Of a stretch of DNA of 13,178 bases, positions 7,042 through 13,178 are shown piece after piece. The position numbers and the translations under genes were made by a program. Below the pieces are notes generated by a model. That model was not told the origin of the DNA. It ran no database searches and saw only the letters and a list, made by a program, of their open reading frames with translations. The first letter of the stretch is position 1; each line of letters starts with the position of its first letter. This DNA is from Chloromonas sp. AAM2 (taxonomy: Eukaryota; Chlorophyta; Chlorophyceae; Chlamydomonadales; Chlamydomonadaceae): contig QAXH01005587.1 in NCBI GenBank assembly GCA_004335635.1, positions 11,111 through 24,288 on the forward strand, read 5' to 3'.

Positions 7042-10000
7042 ATGCTACAACCCCGCGTGCAAGCCGGCGTCAGCCACTCATCGCTAGGGTGGCCAAAACA
7101 TCGCCATGTCCACACCATTCATCGCCTCGGATTGCCGGCGTGTGCCGCATCGCAAAGTCAATCCGATTATCCTCCCTTCATACCACCGATCACCTCGGAA
7201 ATCAAGGACCCCGATTTCCACGTCATGGTGAAAAAGGTGGGAGAGATGTGGGAGATGTGGGTAAGGGTGTGACTGTAGAAGTGGGAAGTGTGGGCCTGGG
7301 TCTTACAGGTTCAGAATACGACATTGTACAACATTGTATATGAGCAGGCCATGGCACAATTGACTGGGTAAGGGTGTGACTGGCGAGGGGAGGGGGGGGG
7401 GGATGTTGGTGCGACTAAGGCCAAGAGGCATGTGTTCTTGCTGAAGTGGACTGAAACAGATGGTGTTCATGCACGTGGTATGGCTGGGCCTGACAAGCAT
7501 GGGAGTGCATGGGCGGACACTGGCGTACGGCGATGGTGGCCAGGGGCACTCAAAAGCGGACCAATGACACGACAAGCCAAGCAGAGCAGCAGAAAGGGTG
7601 CTCAGTACAGGTGCTCAGTACAGGGCAACAGGCAGTGGTGAACTGGTGTTCGAGGGCGACTCTCATAGGAGTCATAGGACCGTGAGAGCAATCAGCATGG
7701 GACTGGCCAGCCTCTGCATACTATTGAACTGTGAGACCGCACACATGCAACCAAGGAAACATGCGGTACATGCAACCATCCTGACACTTCAACGCACGCT
7801 TCACGCAAGGCTGGCACATGCTGCTCACGGTCCTTGGAACTTGGCCTTTAGTGACTGCTTCGCCAGCAAGCGAGTGTTGCTTGATGCAATGCCCCTAAAG
7901 CACTGCATGGTAGTTACCATTCGACATGGGACATGGGAGCCCGCATGGGACATTGGACATGGGAACCCAGCGCATGGTAGTTGCCATGGGAACGGCGTGG
8001 GCACCCCCTTGTGAATGGGGCTGAGACGGGTCAGCGACCCACTGGAGTGGCCCCTTTACATGTATGTGCTCTGAGTAGCATGCGATAGGTGCTCCGGAGA
8101 CGTCCACTCACGCATATGCAACTGTGCATGTCGGGAGATTCTGCTGTTGTATGTGCTCTGCTGCTGTACGTGCTCTGCTGGGTTCAGGCTTGCCGCGTAC
8201 CGACTGCATCCTGTGCTGTGTGTCGCTTGTCCGTTGATTCAGTACCGCCGGGTACCAGTGTTACTGGACGCGCTGAAAGAGCCACTTCGCACCGCAGTGG
8301 TGGGGCCCACGGGCTGCGAGCTGGAGGCCATGGGCTGTGGGCCCAATGATCCGGTGGTGGTGCTGCTGCACTCATTCGATAGCAGGTAGGTGTGAGGGTA
8401 TGGCGGGAGAAGCGGGGCGGGCCCAGGGTGGGATGGAGACTGGTGGGGGATTAGCCGGAGTCGTCGCACGCACATGTGCCTGCCGGCACCTACAACCGTG
8501 TAATATGACACCTTTCTTTCGCCTTGGCACGCTCAGATGTTCAGCAGCTTCAGATGCAGCTGGCCGCTTCTCGCCAAGAAACCTCTTTTGCCCTTCCATT
8601 CTCTACATGATCCGCGCGTTTCCCTCCATGACATCGCACTTTGAGTCGTCGCACTCCTCCCAGCACCTCTAAGACTCTTATGCTTCACCTCCACCTTCTT
8701 CCCCTTTGCTCTGCTGACACGTGTCAAAAACAGCTGCCCACCATGTTGCATCAGCCTAGCCAAACCGCGTAGCACTGTGTAAAGAAGACTCAGACAGCCC
8801 ACCTGTCCTGCACGTCCACTGGTATATGCAGTCATTATATGTAGTCCTGCTATTATCAACATTTGTATCGTCCCACACGTGGAACAGAAGATGATTGGTC
8901 ACGTGCTTACCAAATTCATGTTTTTCCGCTGCTCGCAGTTCGTTGGAGTGGCGCCGCCTCTACCCGCTGCTAGCCCCCCTGAACCTACCCCTAGTGGCCA
9001 TTGATCTAGCGGGATGGGGCTTCACCGACAGCACGGCCTGGCGAAGGGACCCATCATTGCCACTATCGCCCGCGGTCAAGCGGGTGAGTGTAAACGGCAT
9101 TGTAACGGATCAATGTAACGGATTGTAACGGGTGTGTAGAAAATTGATATTGAAAAGCCCAGTGGCCGCAGCCCTAGTGGGATGGGGCTTCTCTGAAAGT
9201 GCGGCCTGGCGAAGGGACCCTACGTCAGTGCTGTCACCAACGGTCAGGAGGGTGCGTGTAACGGATTGTAACAGATGAGTGCAACGAATTGTAACGGGTG
9301 CGTGTAACGGATTGTAACGGGTGCATGTAACGGATTGCATCCTTCCACTGCAGGCAGTTTTGCCTTCCATTCCCTGTATTGCCTGCTTTCTTTGCTGCAC
9401 TGATCTGCTCCTGGCTTAGGGTAGACCAGGGCGGATCCCATCCTTTTTCGTGTCCTGTGACGGCTTCCTTGATGTGAACAGTTTTATGTGTCCATCACAA
9501 AGTGCTAGCACGTTCAGTATACAGCACGTTCTCTTATCGCTCGTTCTTCACAGGCGGCAGACCACTCATGCTGATTCTTACTGAGGTATCGAGATATTGT
9601 GCCCGCTACTTCTTCACAGGAGCATCTAGAGGCCTTCAGACAGCAGTGTCTGGGCGGGAGGCCCATGGTGCTGGCCGGCACTTCGCTCGGAGGGACCATT
9701 GCAGCGGACTACGCACTTGCATATCCAAAGGCAAGGACCGTTTTGAAACGGAAAAATAACGGGTTAGAAAACGGGTACAGATGATGCAAGAGTGCGTGTG
9801 GTGAATCGGTTTGGTCGTGATGCAGACTGGGTAGGAGGCATAAGTCATGTTGTCGGGTCTGCATGCAATCACGTGTGTTCGGTTTCTCCACATGCATGCA
9901 GGCGGTTGAGCGGTTGGTGTTGATTGACGCTCAGGGCTTCACGAGTGGACTGGCAAAGTTGCCCAGATTTCTTGCGGTGCGTTGGGACCTAGGTGGAGAG

Positions 10001-12812
10001 GGATGGAAATCATGGAGACTCGACATGGGGCCCTCATGGGGGCTCGACATGGGGCCCTCATGGGGACTCGACATGTGAATGAGTGTGTGGTGTGACTGGA
10101 CTGGATGCATGGGGCCCTTTGGAGTAACCTTATTCTGGAGTAACCTGGATGCATGGGGCCCTCTGGAGTATGTAACCTTAGGTTAGCTCTACGCCTTTAC
10201 GGTCAGCTTGTGCCCCAGCAGATGGCGGTACCCAATGGCGCCCCTTTGGCAGGTATTGCATGTCCGTTAGCAGGGTTGTGTGTTTTGCGTTGTCAAGTTC
10301 TCCGTTCTAGCCTTACACCCTCACAACTCCAGTGCCTTGTGCTGTGTTCAGCTTCAGGATGCAACCAACGGATGCCGCATGACGAATTTGCTACACTGCA
10401 TTATAGGTGTTACCAGTATACATGACCTGCCGTGCCTGAAACACTGTGCCTGTTTGTCGATCTTGCGTGCAGGCTCTGGGTGTGCTTGTCCTGCGTGCGG
10501 TGTGGCTGCGCAGTAGGGCCAGCCAGGTAGGTGACAGGCAGCGCGAGCCATGCAGGTCTGCATGTCACATGCATCTCATGGATGCAAGCCACATGCATGG
10601 TGTACTTGGTGCTTGCTCCGGTTGTGCCTCCAGTTGTCACTTGCACTGGTAGGTTATTAGTTCGTACTTTACAAAACCATGGTAACGTTTCACCATGCCT
10701 GTTGACACAGATGTTTGACCCAACCCCGCAAGCTGGCACGCCCGCGAGCTGACATGGCGAGCATGGTGACGACCAACAGCTACCACTGTAACTACTGCTT
10801 CCTTGGCCAAAGACCCTGCCAACACTCTTCAATTTCCTGCTGTGCCAACCAAGCGCCTGCCAAGCCCAGACATGCATGATGGACATCACCGAGTTGCTGG
10901 TGTTATGACGTGGTTTCGCAGATGTCGTACTATAACAAGGAGAAGTATGCTGATGACGATGCTTGGCGTGTGGGCCGCCTGGCCACACACCTGCCCGGTA
11001 AGAGGGGATCAGGGGTCGAAACAAATAGTAAGTATAACAATAACAGTAGCATCACACAATACTGTAGGTGGCCTGGCCACACAATTGCCCGGTAAGCGTT
11101 GGTCAGGGCATGGAGCGGAACAATGCGGTAAACATGCAAAGGATTGGATTGCACATGGACGCCACTCTTCTTTGAGCGCCTAGAATGTGAAATCCTTAAA
11201 CTTCTACCGTGAGAAGTTGTCAGCAAAAGTTTCTCCTGATTGGCTCTCACAGTCAAAAATGTGTCATCTTAAGGAGAGGACATGTGCCCGGTGAGAAGTG
11301 GCCTGGCGTCCGACACACATGCAGAAAAAGAAGCAGTCAGCAAAGGCTAAGTAAGGCAAGGTGGCTGTTGTAGTCAGAGAATGACGTCTCACCAACGCAG
11401 CTCGCGGCGTAGTGTCACGTACTTAATGAAGTAAAGTGCGACTTGTTGCATCACCAGTTACAGCTCAGGAACTATCATTCATCATCATTACATGGCTTTT
11501 CATAGTTCAACCCATGGTACTGCAGCTAGACACAATATCTCTCCAAGAATTACGCGCCTGACAATCGTTAAGCCAAGAAAGGTCACTGGTAGCAGGGTGC
11601 AAAGTACGAATGTCATCACTGGCAACACGGTTCCAAGTCGAGTAATACCCTCTAAGGCAGCTATGTCCCGGCCGGCCCATGCACACAGGAATAAGCCTGG
11701 GTTCAGTATCTTGCCCGACATGGGAAAGCATGGGAAAGCACTGGAATTGCTGAACAAGAGCAGCGAGTCACCCACAGTGGATCAGCCTCTGTTGTCATGC
11801 ACTCCATGCACATGCATCTGACAGCCATGCACTGTGCGTGCACATGTTCGTCCATCCAATGACCATGCATTACGTGTGTGCCACATGCATCATGTGTGCA
11901 TGCATGTGCGCTTGCAGGGTGGTTGGAGGCGAACGTTGCCTTCATTTCCAGTGGCGGTTACAACATGTCAGAACAGCGGATAAAGCAGGTGAGGGTTTGC
12001 CATACAAATGTCGCCCATGCATGAGCTGTCCATGCGCTCTGCATGCCGTGTCTATGTGCCTGGCATGTAATGTGCATGCGCCATCCATGTCAAGTATGCA
12101 CTGCTCGTGCACCTTCTTCCAGCAACATGCGCATTCCATGCGAGGTTGAACCCACACCAAATTGCATCGTTCACATGCATCATTCATGCATCCGGCATGC
12201 ATCTTGCCCGGCCTTTGCACGCACTTGTGTCGGACCAGATGCATACCACATGCGATGCTATGAGCTGCACAGCTCACATGCCCTTGCAAGCCTTGACTTG
12301 ACTCGTAATGGCAAGGCTTACTATCAGTACTTACTGATTCCATACTCTTTCACTTGCGGCGGCACCCTTGCATGCCAGCCCTTTGCATGCCATGATTTGT
12401 TCAGTTACTACAGCCTACACCCGTGCCCATACCCTTGCCGAACAACCTGTCATGTGCTGACGCATCACCCTGGCTTGCCATGATCCATGCAGCTGTCACC
12501 ACCCATCCTCCTGCTGTGGGGTGAGCAGGACGAAATTCTCCCGCCCGCCCTTGCCCGGCAGTGGCAGGCCGCCCTCGGGCCAAACAAGTGCAAGCTCACA
12601 TGGATTTCAAACAGCGGCCATTCACCGCATCTGGAGCAACCGAATCTGGTGGCTCAGCATGTGATTGAATTCCTGTCGGACATCAAGGGGGCCAAGGCAG
12701 GGGCTGGGTCTCAGGCAGGGATGGCGGAGGTTCACAAAAAGGATAGAGTGAGAGGAGCGGAGGGCGCGGCGGCAGTTCAGTCACAGTCACGTGCGCAGGA
12801 TGTGTCCAAGCC

Positions 12813-12845
<33 letters not shown>

Positions 12846-13178
12846 GGAGGTAGAGAAGCAAGCCGAAAAGAAGGCGGCACAGCAGAAGCAAGCCGAGGAG
12901 AAAACGGCGCAGCAGAAGCAGGCCGAGGAGAAGGCGGTACAACAGAAGCAAGCCGAGGAGAAGGCAGCTGCAGAGAAGGCGGCACAGCAGAAGCAGGCTG
13001 AGGAGAAGGCAGCTGCAGAGAAGGTGGCACAGCAGAAGCAGGCCGAGGAGAAGGCAGCTGCAGAGAAGGCGGCTGCAGAGAAGGCGGCACAGCAGAAGCA
13101 GGCTGAGGAGAAGGCGGCACAGCAGAAGCAGGCTGAGGAGAAGGCAGCTGCAGAGAAGGCGGCACAGCAGAAGCAGGC
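7042..13178 (+). CDS. Plastid-type alpha/beta hydrolase with polyQ and Ala/Glu/Lys/Gln repeat tail, nine exons, 3' end beyond window
   Basis: Exons are 7042-7236, 8243-8385, 8939-9083, 9620-9730, 9902-9976, 10473-10526, 10922-10997, 11918-11988 and 12493-13178+, in frame for 518 codons. Introns are GT-AG except the fourth, which is GC-AG. Residues 1 to about 38 are Ser/Arg/His-rich and poor in acids, like a transit peptide ending near LPACAA. The fold follows: VVVLLHSFDSS (His108-Ser109; relatives usually have His-Gly), DLAGWGF (135-141), nucleophile elbow GTSLGG (Ser183), YPKAVERLVLIDA, FISSGGYNM, LLLWGEQDEIL (Asp303) and NSGHSPHLE (His333). From memory this is the Arabidopsis At1g13820/cyanobacterial family, whose substrate is unknown to me. 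After about residue 355 a linker leads to ten Gln (398-407) and a helical repeat of AAQQKQAEEK and AAAEK units to the window end; I know of no such tail in plant relatives. ATG 7042 is preferred over in-frame ATG 6895 for its context (purine at -3) and transit-peptide fit. The exon 1/2 junction is the least certain. Confidence 0.9.
7237..8242 (+). other. Intron 1 of the hydrolase gene, with possible alternative exon and short repeats
   Basis: AAG|GTGGGA and TTGATTCAG|TAC join two phase-0 ends so that DPDFHVMVKK runs into YRRVPV, which matches the spacing of the plant homologue as I remember it. An alternative path exists: acceptor TCTTACAG gives 7309-7367 (encoding VQNTTLYNIVYEQAMAQLTG) with donor GTAAGG, then an acceptor ending 8187 in the matching phase. 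The intron also contains an 18-bp repeat, a G11 tract at 7392-7402, two GTGCTCAGTACAG units at 7598-7623, and ACATGGGA-rich sequence at 7924-8000. Confidence 0.6.
7258..7382. repeat. 18-bp direct repeat containing a splice-donor-like GTAAGG
   Basis: TGGGTAAGGGTGTGACTG occurs exactly at 7258-7275 and 7365-7382, 107 bases apart. Each copy carries a good donor consensus, GG|GTAAGG. The first could end a longer exon 1 in phase 0 (residues VGEMWEMW added); the second would end the possible alternative exon at 7309-7367. Confidence 0.85.
8386..8938 (+). other. Intron 2 of the hydrolase gene
   Basis: Donor GTAGGT follows AGCAG and the acceptor is TTTTTCCGCTGCTCGCAG. It is a phase-2 intron that splits a Ser codon within FDSSSLEW, matching the family motif. 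I see no repeat or hidden gene in its 553 bases. Confidence 0.88.
9089..9330. repeat. TGTAACGG minisatellite cluster flanking the exon 3 copy
   Basis: Ten TGTAA words, eight of them in the TGTAACGG form, lie at 9089, 9101, 9114, 9124, 9257, 9267, 9290, 9303, 9313 and 9326. Units of about 23 bp (GTGTAACGGATTGTAACGGG) repeat after the exon copy. The array appears to have grown from the donor region of exon 3, since GTGAGTGTAAACGG at the true donor and GTGCGTGTAACGG at the copied donor are related. Confidence 0.9.
9162..9251 (+). pseudogene. Diverged tandem copy of the 3' part of hydrolase exon 3
   Basis: By hand comparison these 90 bases match 8994-9083 at 65 of 90 positions with no insertion or deletion. 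The same frame stays open and 18 of 30 codons encode the same residue, including GWGF and AWRRDP. The copy ends at a donor-like GTGCGT exactly where the true exon ends at GTGAGT. The Asp of DLAGWGF is replaced (AALVGWGF). The only nearby acceptor-like CAG, ending at 9171, would give an 80-base exon that breaks frame, so a working extra exon is unlikely. Offset between copies is 168 bases. Confidence 0.85.
9731..9901 (+). other. GC-AG intron 4 of the hydrolase gene
   Basis: The donor is CCAAAG|GCAAGG, a strong match to the GC-donor consensus AG|GCAAGT, and the acceptor is CATGCATGCAG. Splicing joins YPK to AVERLVLIDA with no gap relative to the family. There is no usable GT that would keep both the frame and this motif; reading through gives a stop within about 20 codons (TGA near 9781). 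Confidence 0.88.
10017..10074. repeat. 24-bp tandem repeat
   Basis: The CGACATG core recurs at 10021, 10045 and 10069, exactly 24 bases apart, with CTCGACATGGGGCCCTCATG as the main unit. This gives about two and a half copies, near the 5' end of intron 5 of the hydrolase gene. Confidence 0.9.
10103..10182. repeat. 44-bp tandem duplication
   Basis: GGATGCATGGGGCCCT, then CTGGAGTA or TTGGAGTA and an AACCTTA-like end, starts at 10103 and again at 10147. An extra TCTGGAGTAACCT lies between. The GGGGCCCT core is shared with the 24-bp array just upstream, which suggests the two arrays are related. Confidence 0.85.
10527..10921 (+). other. Intron 6 of the hydrolase gene
   Basis: Donor GTAGGT follows AGCCAG and the acceptor is GTGGTTTCGCAG. 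It is a phase-0 intron of 395 bases. The first part is rich in CATG words; nothing else was seen. Confidence 0.82.
11033..11120. repeat. Diverged copy of the hydrolase exon 7 end and donor
   Basis: CCTGGCCACACA followed by a GCCCGGTAAG end at 11072-11096 matches 10978-11002 at 23 of 25 positions. It spans the end of exon 7 and its donor. Similarity continues weakly on both sides: TATAACAA at 11033 against TATAACAAG at 10931, and GTCAGGG with GGAACAA against GATCAGGG with GAAACAA. A shorter, third trace with GTGCCCGGTGAGAAG lies at about 11284-11298. Confidence 0.82.
11473..11632. repeat. Dispersed repeat, copy B, with (CAT)n at its left end
   Basis: This is the second copy of the element at 3252-3390, in the same orientation, starting with a CAT-trinucleotide run and ending near GGCAACACGG. 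It has 24 extra bases (11563-11586) relative to copy A. The matching sequence may extend right, but copy A runs into other repeats there. Confidence 0.85.
11989..12492 (+). other. Intron 8 of the hydrolase gene, CATG/GCATG-rich
   Basis: Donor GTGAGG follows AAGCAG and the acceptor is TGATCCATGCAG. It is a phase-0 intron of 504 bases. By hand I count 7 GCATG and 14 CATGC words in it, far above the roughly 0.5 each expected for random sequence. No exon is missing: SEQRIKQ runs directly into LSPPILLLWG as in the family. Confidence 0.85.
12814..12843 (+). repeat. (CAG)10 trinucleotide repeat, in frame, encoding ten glutamines
   Basis: Ten uninterrupted CAG codons encode residues 398-407 of the hydrolase model, between the linker after the hydrolase domain and the charged helical repeat. 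Pure CAG codons suggest a young, length-variable tract. Confidence 0.97.
12874..13178 (+). repeat. Coding 30-bp/15-bp tandem repeat (AAQQKQAEEK and AAAEK units)
   Basis: Seven complete 30-bp units, an eighth cut by the window end, and five interspersed 15-bp units encode a periodic Ala/Gln/Lys/Glu helix. The AAAEK unit is a rotation of EAAAK, well known as a rigid helix-forming sequence. All units are multiples of 15 bp, so copy-number change keeps frame and a five-residue period. The minus strand is also open across the array (Pro/Ser/Ala-rich), which is a mirror effect. Confidence 0.95.

Larger units (their letters stand above)
9084..9619 (+). other. Intron 3 of the hydrolase gene, with exon echo and TGTAAC repeats
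   Basis: Donor GTGAGT follows AAGCGG and the acceptor is CTTCTTCACAG. Splicing joins AVKR to EHLEAF, as in the family. The 536-bp intron contains a diverged second copy of the last 90 bases of exon 3 (9162-9251) and a GTGTAACGGATTGTAACGGG-type minisatellite on both sides of it. Confidence 0.88.
9977..10472 (+). other. Intron 5 of the hydrolase gene
   Basis: Donor GTGCGT follows CTTGCG and the acceptor is GATCTTGCGTGCAG. The 496-bp intron begins with a 24-bp and then a 44-bp tandem repeat, listed separately. The rest is unremarkable. Confidence 0.75.
10998..11917 (+). other. Intron 7 of the hydrolase gene, with exon echo and dispersed repeat
   Basis: Donor GTAAGA follows CTGCCCG and the acceptor is GTGCGCTTGCAG. 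This phase-1 intron splits the Gly codon of LPGWLEA, as expected from the family. It holds a copy of the exon 7 end (11033-11096) and dispersed repeat copy B (11473-11632). The open frame on the plus strand at 11492-11821 follows the repeat and may be a relic of it. Confidence 0.85.

Noticed and set aside
10410..11024. 204-codon minus-strand frame across hydrolase exons 6-7
   Set aside because: It is antisense to two well-supported exons, and its translation is low-complexity with no domain.
11503..11515. tRNA B-box-like GTTCAACCC within dispersed repeat copy B
   Set aside because: The matching position in copy A has GTTGAACCC, no A box was seen upstream, and no tRNA fold is apparent.
12683..13165. 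160-codon minus-strand frame, Pro/Ser/Ala-rich repeats
   Set aside because: It is the reverse reading of the in-frame 15/30-bp coding repeat of the hydrolase tail. The plus strand has a conserved domain upstream in the same exon.
1..13178. CRISPR arrays, bacterial operons, prophage or defence systems
   Set aside because: No array with regular spacers, no ribosome-binding-site-led gene clusters and no such protein families; the intron-rich genes show a eukaryotic nuclear region.

Overview
The window looks like nuclear DNA of a green alga (chlorophyte), probably of the Chlamydomonadales. The evidence is: genes cut into many short exons by long GT-AG introns; a plant/cyanobacterial-type alpha/beta hydrolase gene with a transit-peptide-like N-terminus; a TGTAA motif (the usual chlorophyte poly(A) signal) downstream of a stop codon; and abundant microsatellites, minisatellites and CATG/GCATG-rich introns. 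Base composition is moderate rather than extremely GC-rich, so a Dunaliella-like alga fits better than Chlamydomonas itself. The species is an inference.

Layout. (1) 1-1843, minus strand: the putative first coding exon (1754-1843) of a membrane-carrier gene resembling the N-terminus of PIN-LIKES/auxin efflux carriers. Leftward lies repeat-rich sequence that I take as its first intron; no further exon was recognised. (2) 1844-2523: a short gap between two divergently transcribed genes. (3) 2524-5627, plus strand: a complete five-exon gene for a 215-residue TXNDC9 homologue (phosducin-like, thioredoxin-fold co-chaperone), with a 3' UTR and TGTAA signal near 5972. (4) About 5990-7041: intergenic sequence with no supported gene. 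(5) 7042-13178, plus strand: at least nine exons of an alpha/beta hydrolase of the plant At1g13820/cyanobacterial type. It has a predicted plastid transit peptide and Ser-Asp-His triad candidates, followed by a (CAG)10 glutamine tract and a long Ala/Glu/Lys/Gln helical repeat that runs off the window end, so the gene is 3'-incomplete.

The three genes do not form a pathway; this is an ordinary nuclear gene neighbourhood. The most unusual signal is structural. Several introns carry decayed copies of the 3' end of the exon just upstream, often with its splice donor: hydrolase exon 3 (90 bp copied without indels), hydrolase exon 7 and the minus-strand carrier exon, with weaker traces elsewhere. 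Other points of interest are a GC-AG intron, ten TGTAA motifs within 242 bp of one hydrolase intron, a His-Ser in place of the usual His-Gly at the oxyanion-hole motif, and a dispersed repeat shared by introns of both plus-strand genes. Exon boundaries were set by reading frame, splice consensus and protein families recalled from memory; no alignment or transcript evidence was available.
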